From NCBI GenBank assembly GCA_018266255.1, contig JAFEAT010000010.1, positions 1 to 64,000 on the forward strand: a stretch of DNA of 64,000 nucleotides, read 5' to 3'. The position numbers and the translations under genes were made by a program. Within the stretch, counting starts at the first letter, position 1. Each line of letters starts with the position of its first letter. Positions 1 through 8,668 of this stretch are shown piece by piece. Below the pieces are notes generated by a model. It saw only the letters and a list, made by a program, of their open reading frames with translations. It did no database searches and had not been told where the DNA came from. The DNA comes from Cyanobacteria bacterium SZAS-4. Its GTDB lineage: Bacteria > Cyanobacteriota > Vampirovibrionia > Obscuribacterales > Obscuribacteraceae.

Positions 1-154
1 AGTGTCCATGATCGTGATCGTGTGGATGTCCATGCTCATGATCGTGTGAATGATCTGCGAGCATCGGCTTGTTGTCTACCGAAACGGATTGGCCCGTTTG
101 CAAATTTATGACCTTTGGTTGGGCGTCGTCAGAACAACCGCACGTAGCACACAT
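1..154 (-). CDS. hypB: Hydrogenase nickel incorporation GTPase HypB (N-terminal fragment)
   Basis: HypB is the GTPase that helps load nickel into the hydrogenase large-subunit precursor. Only the first 51 residues are inside the window; the gene runs off the left edge, so the GTPase domain is not visible. Residues 1-7 read MCATCGC, the N-terminal CxxCGC nickel site of HypB. Residues 35-51 alternate His with Asp, Glu, Gly and Pro, a nickel-storage tail typical of many HypB proteins. The ATG at 154 overlaps the hypA stop as ATGA, so the two are translationally coupled, and HypA is the usual HypB partner. It was identified by translating the edge sequence directly; the motif plus the position after hypA make the call firm although it is partial. 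Confidence 0.9.
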   Translation of the reverse strand, partial: MCATCGCSDDAQPKVINLQTGQSVSVDNKPMLADHSHDHEHGHPHDHDHGH

Positions 155-483
155 CAGACCACCTCCATTTCTTTGATTAGCAACTCTTGACCAGCGATAC
201 ATTTTAAGTCTCTACAACCACATTCACATGTGCCTGCCAACAACGATAATGGCATTTCTTTACCGCAACTGTCGCATTTGCCCAGTCCGTCAATCTCATC
301 GATTTCCAAAAGTGCGCCTTCAAGTACTGTGTCTTTCGCGCAGATGTCAAAACAGAACCGTACTGCATCCGGCACGATTGCAGACAATTTACCGATCTCG
401 AGTTTTACTCTGCAGACCTTCTGTTCGCCGGCTTTCTCAGTGACTATTGCGACAATGTTCTGAGTGATGCCGAGTTCATGCAT
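154..483 (-). CDS. hypA: Hydrogenase nickel insertion protein HypA
   Basis: HypA is a small zinc metallochaperone that hands nickel to the large subunit together with HypB. The protein begins MHELGITQ; His2 is the known nickel ligand, so the ATG at 483 is preferred over an in-frame TTG two codons upstream. The structural zinc site is visible as CDSC near residue 70 and a Cys-rich CECGC near residue 87, slightly richer in Cys than the usual CxxC pair. The length of 109 residues is normal. Its ATG overlaps the hypE stop and its own stop overlaps the hypB start, both as ATGA. Confidence 0.95.
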   Translation of the reverse strand: MHELGITQNIVAIVTEKAGEQKVCRVKLEIGKLSAIVPDAVRFCFDICAKDTVLEGALLEIDEIDGLGKCDSCGKEMPLSLLAGTCECGCRDLKCIAGQELLIKEMEVV

Positions 484-1550
484 CAGCAAATCCTCGGAAG
501 TTGGTCGCCAACCAGCATGTCGACAATTCTTTCGCCACCGAATGTGGTTTGCAAAATTACTGTATCGGTAGGAGCGTCCGTCACCTCTCCGATGATTGCG
601 CTGTTCACTCCGTATTCATTGCCTTTCATCGCTGCAAGAGCTGCTTCTGCATCTGCCTTGGGCAGTACGACCACGACTTTGCCTTCGTTGGCAAGGTACA
701 GAGGATCAAGCCCGAGAATCTCGCACATTCCTCGCACTTCGGTGCGGATGGGAATAGATGTTTCTTTCAGCTTGAAGCAAACACCACTGCTGAGGGCAAA
801 TTCATTCAATACTGAGGCTACACCGCCTCTGGTGGCGTCTCTCATGCAATGAACGTTCGGGCAGACTTGCAGCAAGCTTTGAATCAATTTGTTTAGTGGC
901 TGACAGTCGCTCTGAATGTCATTCTCTATCGCCAGGTCGCCGCGAGCTCCGACAATGGCTGCGCCATGGTCTCCGACGTAACCGTTAATCAGTACTACGT
1001 CGCCTGGCTTAGCGTTGTGAGCACTAGTTTTGTGAGCTTGGGAAATGACGCCGACTCCAGCGGTGTTTATGAAGACTTTGTCCGCGGCGCCACGGTCCAC
1101 AACTTTGGTATCACCTGTGACGATTTTGACGCCCGCAGCATCTGCCGCTGCTTTCATGGATGCGACAATTCTTCTCAAGTCTGCCACGCTCAATCCTTCT
1201 TCGATGATCATTCCACAAGTCAAATAAAGTGGAACAGCGCCGCCCACTGCTAAGTCGTTGACTGTGCCGCAGACCGCCAGTTTTCCAATGTCGCCACCGT
1301 TAAAAAATATCGGATCTACAACATAGGAATCCGTGGTCAGTGCAAGTCGATCACCGAGTGCTGTGAGAGTGGACAGTTCAATTCGAGCCTGGTCTTCCAG
1401 CATCGAGAGTTCATCGTTATCGAAAGCCTCGATGAAGACATCTTCGATCAGGTCGCGCATCGCCTTGCCACCGCCACCGTGAGACATGTTGATTGTCTCA
1501 GCGCGTAGCACACCGCTTCGCTTCCTCATTCCCGGCACTGACGCTGTCAC
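483..1550 (-). CDS. hypE: Hydrogenase maturation protein HypE
   Basis: HypE dehydrates a carbamoyl group transferred by HypF to its C-terminal cysteine, giving the thiocyanate from which the cyanide ligands of the NiFe site are made. The chain ends PRIC, the conserved C-terminal Cys that carries the group. The N-terminal part has MSHGGGGKAM near residue 22, the typical ATP-binding start of the AIR-synthase-like fold. The length of 355 residues fits. The start is GTG at 1550, overlapping the hypD stop as GTGA. It sits within a continuous hyp operon. Confidence 0.96.
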   Translation of the reverse strand: MTASVPGMRKRSGVLRAETINMSHGGGGKAMRDLIEDVFIEAFDNDELSMLEDQARIELSTLTALGDRLALTTDSYVVDPIFFNGGDIGKLAVCGTVNDLAVGGAVPLYLTCGMIIEEGLSVADLRRIVASMKAAADAAGVKIVTGDTKVVDRGAADKVFINTAGVGVISQAHKTSAHNAKPGDVVLINGYVGDHGAAIVGARGDLAIENDIQSDCQPLNKLIQSLLQVCPNVHCMRDATRGGVASVLNEFALSSGVCFKLKETSIPIRTEVRGMCEILGLDPLYLANEGKVVVVLPKADAEAALAAMKGNEYGVNSAIIGEVTDAPTDTVILQTTFGGERIVDMLVGDQLPRIC

Positions 1551-2707
1551 GACAAAGCCTCCTCTTTTTCTCGTTCGGCTTTCAAAGCCATTAGTTCAGG
1601 CAGATTGCCGAAGTTGTAGTAGGCCGCGCATGCGCCTTCGGAGGAGACCATCAACGCTCCCATTGGCGTCTCAGGAGTGCACTGTGAGCCGAATACTTTA
1701 CACTGCCAGGGTTTGATTACTCCCTTCAGAACTTCGCCGCATTGGCATGATTTCGGATCGGCAATGCGAACATTTGGCACGGGGAATTTTCGTTCGGCAT
1801 CGAATCTAGCATAATCGTCTTTCATGCGCACACCTGAGTAGTCGATCGAACCGAGACCTCGCCACTCGAAGTACTCGCGCAGCTCGAAGACTCGACTGAT
1901 GGCGTCAAGACCCGGAAAGTTTCCATCGGGTTGAACCACTCTTGCATACTGATTTTCAACTATGCAGCGCTTTTCGGCGATCTGTTTGATCAGCAACCAG
2001 ATTGATTGCAGAATATCTAGAGGTTCGAACCCCGTAATTACGATTGGCTTTTTGTATTTTTCGGAGACGAAATGAAACGGTTGTTCGCCCACTACCATGC
2101 TGACGTGGCCTGGGGCAACGAAGCCATCCAACTGCATGCCGGGTGAGTCCAGAATCGCCTTGATAGTCGGCACTGTGGTGATGTGGTTGCAGAACAGAGA
2201 GAAGTTCTCCAAGCCATCGGCCTCGGCTTGAAGAACTGTAAGGGCGGTACTCGGCATAGTTGTTTCAAATCCGAGCGCGAAGAATATTACCTCTCGGTCT
2301 TTGTGTTTGTGGGCCAGTTGCAGCGCATCGAGTGGCGAATAGACCATGCGCACGTCTGCGCCATCGGCTTTTGCTTGCAGCAGACTTTTCTTTGATCCAG
2401 GCACTCGCATTGCGTCACCGAATGTGGTGAAAATCACCTCTGGTCGTTCGGCCAGTGATACGCAATCGTCAACTCTTCCCATTGGCAAGACGCAGACTGG
2501 GCACCCAGGTCCATGCACTAGCTCGATGCACTTCGGCAGCAGCTGTTCGATGCCGTACCTAAAGATTGTATGCGTGTGACCGCCACAGAATTCCATCAAC
2601 TGTATTGGGCGTTCTGTGGCAAAGTCGATCTGTTCAACAAGTATGTTGATTTGCTCGATCAATGACTTTGCTAAAACCGGATCCCGAAATTCATCTACGT
2701 ATTTCAT
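1547..2707 (-). CDS. hypD: Hydrogenase Fe-S maturation scaffold HypD
   Basis: HypD is the Fe-S scaffold on which, with HypC, the Fe(CN)2CO unit is assembled. Family signatures are visible: CGGHTH near residue 41, the HGPGCPVC motif near residue 66, GFETT near residue 150, and a Cys-rich C-terminal region (KSCQCGEVLKG, then WQCKVFGSQC) that binds the [4Fe-4S] cluster. The length of 386 residues is usual. The start at 2707 overlaps the end of the gmhA-like gene by 17 bases and the stop overlaps hypE, so it belongs to the same transcript. Confidence 0.97.
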   Translation of the reverse strand: MKYVDEFRDPVLAKSLIEQINILVEQIDFATERPIQLMEFCGGHTHTIFRYGIEQLLPKCIELVHGPGCPVCVLPMGRVDDCVSLAERPEVIFTTFGDAMRVPGSKKSLLQAKADGADVRMVYSPLDALQLAHKHKDREVIFFALGFETTMPSTALTVLQAEADGLENFSLFCNHITTVPTIKAILDSPGMQLDGFVAPGHVSMVVGEQPFHFVSEKYKKPIVITGFEPLDILQSIWLLIKQIAEKRCIVENQYARVVQPDGNFPGLDAISRVFELREYFEWRGLGSIDYSGVRMKDDYARFDAERKFPVPNVRIADPKSCQCGEVLKGVIKPWQCKVFGSQCTPETPMGALMVSSEGACAAYYNFGNLPELMALKAEREKEEALS

Positions 2708-3395
2708 GGTCGTCCTCTGCAGCAGTTAAGCCTCGGTGGTCAGCGAGGAGAGTATGAACGAGGTCCCAAATGATGTGATAAGTTGTCACATGCACTTCTT
2801 GTACTCGGTGAATCGAATCAGTCTTTGACACCAGACAAAAATCGAGCTGTCCACAAGCAAGCATGGCACCGCCATCGCCGCCTGCCATGCCGATTGTGGT
2901 GATGCCTAATTTCTTCGCTGTTCGAAATGCGTCGATCAGATTCTTTGAATTGCCGCTTGTGGAAAATCCAATCAGTCCATCGCCCTTCTGACCAAGCGCT
3001 TCTATCTGTCTGCTGAAAATGTGGTCGACGCCCACGTCGTTGGCGACCGCACTAATCATAGCTGTATCCATTGTCAAACTCGTGCACGGAAGAGCTGGTC
3101 GCCCAGCTGTTACAGGATGCTGAAACTCTACGGCAAAGTGCGCCGCGTCACAGCTCGATCCACCGTTGCCCATCGAAAACAGACGGTGTTTTTCTCGATA
3201 AACATTTGCAATTGCGGTGCTAACTTCTATGAGAGATTCGCTGTTCTCGGCAAAGAATGATTGCTTCTCTACTACACTCTGAGCCACTTTCTGACTAATT
3301 GATTCCAGCAACGCTTCTCTTTGCGCCACTGGTTCCTTTTCTTTCCCGTGCAGAAAAGGATACAGCGCTTGCAATTTTTTGCTGGTGTCGGTCAT
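2691..3395 (-). CDS. SIS-domain phosphoheptose isomerase-like protein (GmhA-like)
   Basis: A sugar-isomerase (SIS) fold protein most like GmhA, which converts sedoheptulose 7-phosphate to heptose phosphate. Visible motifs are MGNGGSSCDAAHFAVE near residue 75, which matches the GmhA phosphate-binding loop, and GFSTSGNSKNL near residue 143. At 234 residues it is longer than the usual roughly 190, with an extra N-terminal stretch. It lies between hypC and hypD with overlapping stop/start codons on both sides. I recall a phosphoheptose-isomerase-like gene in other group 1h hydrogenase loci, so a hydrogenase-linked role is more likely than lipopolysaccharide synthesis, but the role is unknown. No heptose pathway gene is nearby. 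Confidence 0.85.
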   Translation of the reverse strand: MTDTSKKLQALYPFLHGKEKEPVAQREALLESISQKVAQSVVEKQSFFAENSESLIEVSTAIANVYREKHRLFSMGNGGSSCDAAHFAVEFQHPVTAGRPALPCTSLTMDTAMISAVANDVGVDHIFSRQIEALGQKGDGLIGFSTSGNSKNLIDAFRTAKKLGITTIGMAGGDGGAMLACGQLDFCLVSKTDSIHRVQEVHVTTYHIIWDLVHTLLADHRGLTAAEDDHEIRR

Positions 3396-3670
3396 TGGGC
3401 ACCAGCCCTCATAGCGTCGATTTCCTTCTGCGCCTCGCCCAATTCGATGAGCAATTCGAGAGTTTTTCTTGCTTCCTCTTCATTGATTCGACTCATGGCA
3501 AAGCCGACGTGGACAAGCACCCAGTCGCCCACGCAGGAATTCACTGGATGATCTTCGTTGACGATGCAGGCTATGTTCACCTGACGTTTGACACCAGAGA
3601 CATCAACTTTCGCGAGCTTTTTCTGGGCGTCGACTATTTCAACTATTTGACCAGGTATGCCAAGACACAT
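3392..3670 (-). CDS. hypC: Hydrogenase assembly chaperone HypC
   Basis: HypC/HupF-family chaperone that carries the Fe(CN)2CO group with HypD and escorts the large-subunit precursor. The family start MCLGIPG fixes the initiation codon at the ATG at 3670, because Cys2 is the essential ligand; an upstream in-frame start would bury it. The protein is 92 residues. Its first 32 bases lie inside the 3' end of hypF in another frame, a longer overlap than the ATGA junctions elsewhere in this operon, and its stop overlaps the gmhA-like start. Confidence 0.95.
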   Translation of the reverse strand: MCLGIPGQIVEIVDAQKKLAKVDVSGVKRQVNIACIVNEDHPVNSCVGDWVLVHVGFAMSRINEEEARKTLELLIELGEAQKEIDAMRAGAQ

Positions 3671-6113
3671 GGCTCCGCTCCTTGTTTTTCTGAATGTGCG
3701 ATGCCGCACCGATTACTGCTTGTCCTAGCGCAAGACCTCCATCGTTGGCCGGCACTTGATGATGAGTTAGTACTTCAAAACCGAGACCGGTGAGCTTATC
3801 TACAATGAGATCTTGCAATATTTTGTTTTGAAATACTCCGCCTGAGAGCGCAACTGTTTTTAGCCAGATCTCTTCATTACGTGTGCATAGCTTCTGTACC
3901 ATGTGCACAATTGCTTTGGCCAACCCTTTATGGAAGCGCGCTGCCATGATACCAGCATCCGTATTCAGGTAGAGATCCCCAAGCAATGCTTGCCAGACAG
4001 CTAATGGTTCGATGTATGGAAGTCCCTTTCCTCCTAACCGAGGTACGGCAAACGGATAACCTAGCGCTTCCGTTTCGTTGAGCAGGACGTCCGTGTTGAC
4101 GATCGCTTCTAGCTCGATTGCTGCTTGTCCTTCATAGCTGGCGTGCTCACGACAAATGCCAATCGCTGCTGCCACCGCATCGAAAAGTCTACCGCAGGAA
4201 GAGGCTAGAGGCACGTTGACGCCTGACTTGAGCATGCTGGCAAATGCTGGGAGCGGTTTTGATTCGAAGAAGGTTGTCAGCTCGAGCTCCTCGAAGTTCA
4301 TTTTGTAAGCGGCCCAGCCCATCTCCGCCATAATGTGCGCGTACGTGTTGCGCCATGGTTCGTACATTGCTTGATGGCCGCCGATTAGCGCCACTGGTTT
4401 GAAAGTACCCAGGCGCTCGAATGATGTGTAATCTGCAAGCAAGAATTCGCCGCCCCAGAACGTTCCATCAGACCCGAATCCCAATCCATCTAGCGCCACA
4501 CCGAGTACTGGACCTGCATCAATCGAATGGTTGTTGTCGGCCATACACGATGCGATGTGCGCATGGTGGTGTTGGATTTCGGCTAGGGGTAGTTCTAAGT
4601 CTAGAGCGCGAGTCCGTCCGAGCTTGCTGGACAGATACTCTGGATGCAGGTCGACGACTATGCCGGATTCGCAGTGTTGGAAGCTCTGTTTGTAAAGTTC
4701 CAGATTGCGTTGATAGTCGGCGTAGGTTCTGGCGTCTTCAAGATCACCAATGTGCTGAGAGATAATCGCTTTTGAGTCTTGCAGAAGGCAGAATGTATTC
4801 TTGAGCTCACCTCCCATAGCAAGCAGGTTTGGAGCATTTTCGAACCCGGGAGGAAGTGGTATCGGAGTTGGTGCCGCACCGCGTGCTCTTCTGAGGTAAA
4901 CTGGTTCGTTGCGCACCACTCGTAGTACTGAATCGTCGAGTCTGTTGACGATTTCGCGATCGTGAAGCAGGAAGTAATCGGCAATTTGCGCCAGTTGGGA
5001 TTTTGCGCTCTCGTTGCTTATGCACTGTGGTTCGTGCGAAATGTTGCCCGAAGTGAGTACAATCGGTTTTTTCATCCGTTTGAGCATCAAGTGGTGAAGC
5101 GGCGTGTAAGGCAGCATGAATCCCAGAGTCTTCTGCGCTGGAGCCACGGAAGCTGCGATCGCTGTTGGCGGATCTGCGCTGCCATTTTCTTTTCGCTCTA
5201 GCACCACTATCGGTGCTACATGCGAGTTCAATTGCTCGAGTTCTTTTTCGCTTACCTGACAGTACTCTTCGATGATTGACAAGTCGCGTGCCATAAGGGC
5301 AAACGGCTTTCCGTAGCGGTTTTTTCGCGCCCTCAATTTTGCCACTACGTCTTCGTTTGTTGCGTCACAAGCGAGATGAAAACCGCCGATCCCTTTTACC
5401 GCAACAATCTCGCCACGCTGAATCAAGGTGGCAGCGGCATCAACGAGATCTAACTGACTCATGCTCTCGAGGCAGACTGCATGTCCATCGGCGCGCTCAA
5501 TCCAGGCTTTCGGTCCGCAGGCGTGGCATGCGTTCGGTTGAGCATGGAATCGACGGTCACAGGGATCGTCATATTCCTTTTGGCAATCGGCACACATTTT
5601 GAAGGACGACATGCTAGTGCTTACGCGGTCGTAAGGCATTGATTTGATGATGGAAAGGCGAGGACCGCAATTTGTGCAATTGGTAAATGGATATCGAAAT
5701 CGCCGACTGAATGGACTGAACGAATCTTCCAGGCATTCGGGGCAAGTTGCCGCATCTGATGGAATATTCGTCGTTACTGGATTTGCCTCAGTCAGTGTGA
5801 TGACAAAATCGGTCGGTTCACCATTACCGTATGTTTGCCATTGTCCGCTCAATGCGCTGGTTTCGATTTTTTCTATGTGCGCAAGTTTTGGGGATTGCTC
5901 GCTAATTGCTTCGACGAATTTTTTCAGATTGGCTTCATCACACCAGGCCTCTATCAACACGCCTTCTCCGTCATTGAGCACGTGCCCTTTGATGCCCAGT
6001 TCTTTCGCCAACCGAAATACGTTTGGTCGAAATCCCACACCCTGAACCGTGCCGCGCACTCTTATCGTCCACGCCGATAACTTATTCTTTTCGGTTCGTG
6101 TTTGGCTACTCAT
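3639..6113 (-). CDS. hypF: Carbamoyltransferase HypF
   Basis: HypF makes the carbamoyl group from carbamoyl phosphate and ATP and passes it to HypE. Domains in order: an N-terminal acylphosphatase-like domain with VRGTVQGVGFRP near residue 17; a double zinc-finger region with CPEC, CTNC, CADC and CHAC pairs (roughly residues 100-185); a YrdC-like domain with GIGGFHLACDAT; and a Kae1-like C-terminal domain with HHHAH and LSGGVFQN. The 824-residue length is slightly above the usual 750-780. The ATG at 6113 overlaps the stop of the NHL gene as ATGA, preferred over an in-frame TTG five codons upstream. Confidence 0.97.
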   Translation of the reverse strand: MSSQTRTEKNKLSAWTIRVRGTVQGVGFRPNVFRLAKELGIKGHVLNDGEGVLIEAWCDEANLKKFVEAISEQSPKLAHIEKIETSALSGQWQTYGNGEPTDFVITLTEANPVTTNIPSDAATCPECLEDSFSPFSRRFRYPFTNCTNCGPRLSIIKSMPYDRVSTSMSSFKMCADCQKEYDDPCDRRFHAQPNACHACGPKAWIERADGHAVCLESMSQLDLVDAAATLIQRGEIVAVKGIGGFHLACDATNEDVVAKLRARKNRYGKPFALMARDLSIIEEYCQVSEKELEQLNSHVAPIVVLERKENGSADPPTAIAASVAPAQKTLGFMLPYTPLHHLMLKRMKKPIVLTSGNISHEPQCISNESAKSQLAQIADYFLLHDREIVNRLDDSVLRVVRNEPVYLRRARGAAPTPIPLPPGFENAPNLLAMGGELKNTFCLLQDSKAIISQHIGDLEDARTYADYQRNLELYKQSFQHCESGIVVDLHPEYLSSKLGRTRALDLELPLAEIQHHHAHIASCMADNNHSIDAGPVLGVALDGLGFGSDGTFWGGEFLLADYTSFERLGTFKPVALIGGHQAMYEPWRNTYAHIMAEMGWAAYKMNFEELELTTFFESKPLPAFASMLKSGVNVPLASSCGRLFDAVAAAIGICREHASYEGQAAIELEAIVNTDVLLNETEALGYPFAVPRLGGKGLPYIEPLAVWQALLGDLYLNTDAGIMAARFHKGLAKAIVHMVQKLCTRNEEIWLKTVALSGGVFQNKILQDLIVDKLTGLGFEVLTHHQVPANDGGLALGQAVIGAASHIQKNKERSHVSWHTWSNS

Positions 6114-7321
6114 ATTGCCAACTTCCAAATCGAGACGCGATTATTTCCTGAATCAGAGATGACGAGCATTTCGCCGATGGACTGCACTCCGTAAGGCCAG
6201 CATAAGCTGTCAGCGACAGCGGGCATCCAGCGATTGTCGCCCTTTTCGTGAAAGTCGGTTTGACCGAACAAGGCGGTGGCGTCAGTGTCCTCCATTCCTG
6301 GTTCATTTTGTCGCCAGGCCAGCACACGTGAATTGGCTGTGTCTGCGACGATTAGCCAATCATCTTTTGAAGTGACGCCATAAGGCATGTTCAGTGTGTT
6401 GCATCTAGGCCAGTAATAGGCTTGATTGAAATCTACATGTGTGGTGTCTGACTGTCCGAGCACGGCATTTGCTGGCGAGCCGCTCTCGGTTGGGCACCCT
6501 TGCCAAACTAGAATTCGATTGTTGCCCGCATCGGTGACGCACAAGCGATCGTTCCAAAACACTATTGCGTGCGGCCAACGCATGCTCATTGCGCTTGGCT
6601 CAGCGCCTGCATTTTCATCGCGAGTGGCAAAATCCATTTGACCTAGAACACAGTCAGCTTCTTGTCCATTTTCCGTGATTGGTTTGTGCCAAATCAGCAC
6701 TCTTCTGTTGCCGGTATCACAGACGAGTAGTTTTCCATCATGATACTGAACACCGTAAGGCCAGTGCATTGTTTTAGCGCCTGGCTGATCTGCGCCTCGG
6801 TTGGCGATACCCGTTGTGAAGTCAGACTGCCCAAGCACGATGTCTGCTGGCACGTTGCTTGCTTGCGGTGTTTTGTGCCAGATCAATACTCTATGATTCC
6901 AGGCATCAGCTACAGCCAAGCCTTCTCCCATCGCGCATATTCCAGTTGGGACATTGACCGTGGTTGGTCCTATGTCGATCTTGCCGTTTCGTCCTTCACC
7001 TGTGAAGTCTTTCTGTCCGATCACCCAATCGGCTGGAGTCTGGTCTTCTGTCGGCACATTATGCCAGCCTAGGAGTCGATGATGTCCGGTGTCGCATATC
7101 CAGAGGGGACCATCGTCACTGGTCAGACAGGCTCCACGCGGTCCGAAGCATGAAGTTGGGCTGGGAGTGATTGGCGACGATATTAGTTCAGGAATTCTCT
7201 GGTTGCCCAGCACCACCAGTGGTTGAGATTGCACCAAACTTCGAAAAGACGGCTGTCGGGCAGATGAAATCCGCAAGGCAGCTTCCGGTGAAACTTTCAA
7301 GCTGACTCGCTTGATCGTCAC
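6110..7321 (-). CDS. NHL-repeat beta-propeller protein of the hydrogenase locus
   Basis: A 403-residue protein built of about six repeats, each with a GPRG or WPYGV segment, a core like DTGNNRVLIWH, and a shared VLGQSDF or VIGQKDF strand. This is the pattern of an NHL six-bladed beta-propeller. No signal peptide is evident, so it should be cytoplasmic. It starts with GTG at 7321 overlapping the Rieske-fusion stop (GTGA) and ends overlapping hypF. I recall NHL proteins as frequent members of group 1h hydrogenase clusters, where the role is not established; a scaffold or partner-binding role for the hydrogenase is inference. Confidence 0.88.
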   Translation of the reverse strand: MTIKRVSLKVSPEAALRISSARQPSFRSLVQSQPLVVLGNQRIPELISSPITPSPTSCFGPRGACLTSDDGPLWICDTGHHRLLGWHNVPTEDQTPADWVIGQKDFTGEGRNGKIDIGPTTVNVPTGICAMGEGLAVADAWNHRVLIWHKTPQASNVPADIVLGQSDFTTGIANRGADQPGAKTMHWPYGVQYHDGKLLVCDTGNRRVLIWHKPITENGQEADCVLGQMDFATRDENAGAEPSAMSMRWPHAIVFWNDRLCVTDAGNNRILVWQGCPTESGSPANAVLGQSDTTHVDFNQAYYWPRCNTLNMPYGVTSKDDWLIVADTANSRVLAWRQNEPGMEDTDATALFGQTDFHEKGDNRWMPAVADSLCWPYGVQSIGEMLVISDSGNNRVSIWKLAI

Positions 7322-8181
7322 GACAGACTGACCTCCACCTTGTTGTCTATGACTCGCACTGCGTGAGTTTGCAGTTGTACTTCAGGCACAGTTAAGCATT
7401 CGCCGCTCTTTATTAGATACTCGAATGCATGATAAGAACAGGTAAGCACTCCGTCTTTCAGTTCACTCATATCCAGCGGCATGCCGAGATGCGCGCAGGC
7501 GTTTTGATAGCACACAACATTGTTTTCGAGTCTTGCCAGAATTACGGATTGACCGCCAACTTCACGCACGATCAGCTCGTTTTCAGGCAGTTCATCGAAG
7601 TTCGCGGCGAAGATCCAATTTTTCTCTATGCCGCGAGCGAACGGGCTGACAAAGTTGACGGGCGTGTCGGTTGTGCAAATTCCTTTGGCTTTGACAATTT
7701 CAGTAATTTCGGGACACTGTTCTTTGATCGCCTTTTCTACGCCTTCGCTGAGAGTCAGCTCTGACGCCGGGCAGCCGCTGCATGCACCAATCAATCTTAC
7801 AGTCGCCTTCGAGGGAGGTTCGACCGATACTAATTCAACATTCCCGCCGTGCCCTTGCAACATTGGCCGCACCGAATCTAGTGCCTGTTCAATTCGTTCC
7901 TGCAGTGACGGTTTGACCAGTTCGTGATGTCGCAGTACCGAATAGACGATCTCGTCGCCGACAGCTTCTTTCAACGCAGCCATGGCTTCGGGTGACTTTT
8001 TTAAACCACGAATCAAACGTGCCATCGCTTCTTTGTTCAGATCGTCGATTGCACGTTTTAAGGCTGTGATTGTGATTCGTTCATGCTCGTCCCAGCCGGC
8101 AATGATTGATTCAAGAGACTCAATGTCCTTCAGCAATTTCTCTAATGTGACTTCTGCTGTAACTGAGTTGTTGCCTGCCAT
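7318..8181 (-). CDS. NifU C-terminal domain fused to a Rieske [2Fe-2S] domain
   Basis: A 287-residue two-domain Fe-S protein. After a helical N-terminus (residues 1-90), a NifU-like domain (about 92-165) carries CSGCPAS, the CxxC that holds a transferable cluster. A Rieske domain follows (about 187-287) with CAHLGMPLD and CSYHAFEY, giving the CxH and CxxH ligand pairs. Rieske centres carry single electrons, so this may link the hydrogenase to an acceptor or support cluster delivery; both are inference. It sits in the divergent hydrogenase accessory operon between two small membrane proteins and the NHL protein. Confidence 0.9.
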   Translation of the reverse strand: MAGNNSVTAEVTLEKLLKDIESLESIIAGWDEHERITITALKRAIDDLNKEAMARLIRGLKKSPEAMAALKEAVGDEIVYSVLRHHELVKPSLQERIEQALDSVRPMLQGHGGNVELVSVEPPSKATVRLIGACSGCPASELTLSEGVEKAIKEQCPEITEIVKAKGICTTDTPVNFVSPFARGIEKNWIFAANFDELPENELIVREVGGQSVILARLENNVVCYQNACAHLGMPLDMSELKDGVLTCSYHAFEYLIKSGECLTVPEVQLQTHAVRVIDNKVEVSLS

Positions 8182-8189
8182 AACTGCAC

Positions 8190-8414
8190 CTACGCGTATT
8201 TAAGATCCTTGAACAGCCATGGTTGTAGTGCACCGGCGACAATACCAACTAAAGGAACGGCCACATACAACGGCAATCCAACCTTTGCCAATAAGATCAA
8301 TAGAATGGCTCCCACAGCGTTACCGATTAGTGTCTGTTTGACGACTGCATTGAAATCGCGAAACAGTTTTCCTTTGATGAATAGAGTCAAGGCATTGACA
8401 AATGCATCCCACAT
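8190..8414 (-). CDS. Small membrane protein of the hydrogenase locus (74 aa)
   Basis: I do not recognise a family. The 74-residue chain has a polar N-terminus (about 1-27) followed by two adjacent hydrophobic segments (about 28-46 and 48-66) and ends LFKDLKYA. An AGGAGA ribosome-binding site sits just before the ATG at 8414. It lies between another small membrane protein and the NifU-Rieske gene, spaced by about 10 bases on both sides, so it is cotranscribed. A membrane anchor or quinone-side docking element for the soluble hydrogenase is a reasonable inference. Confidence 0.75.
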   Translation of the reverse strand: MWDAFVNALTLFIKGKLFRDFNAVVKQTLIGNAVGAILLILLAKVGLPLYVAVPLVGIVAGALQPWLFKDLKYA

Positions 8415-8424
8415 ATCGTGTCTC

Positions 8425-8652
8425 CTATATGAATTTCAAAATTATTAGCCCGATTAATACGCTTGGAACTGCAGCAAGAGGTCCGAATGCACTACCCATC
8501 ATCAGTGCCAACTCGTTTCCGATGTCTTTGCCCGCTAGTTTCATCGCACTCAAAGCGCCGGCTGCCGAACTAAAAACCAGTGCTGCTAGAACCCAGACTG
8601 CACCAGTTGCGAAGTTGATTTCGCCTGACATAAGACTTTGACCAAAATTCAT
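8425..8652 (-). CDS. Small membrane protein of the hydrogenase locus (75 aa)
   Basis: Not recognised as a named family. Two long hydrophobic spans are visible (about residues 15-38 and 48-74) separated by a short polar loop (KLAGKDIGNE). The start codon ATG at 8652 has AGGAG nine bases upstream. Its pairing with the similarly sized next gene suggests the two small proteins form a membrane unit. Neither has Cys or paired His that would mark a cofactor site, so an anchoring role is likelier than electron transfer itself. Confidence 0.75.
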   Translation of the reverse strand: MNFGQSLMSGEINFATGAVWVLAALVFSSAAGALSAMKLAGKDIGNELALMMGSAFGPLAAVPSVLIGLIILKFI

Positions 8653-8668
8653 CGTGTTTTTCTCCTAC

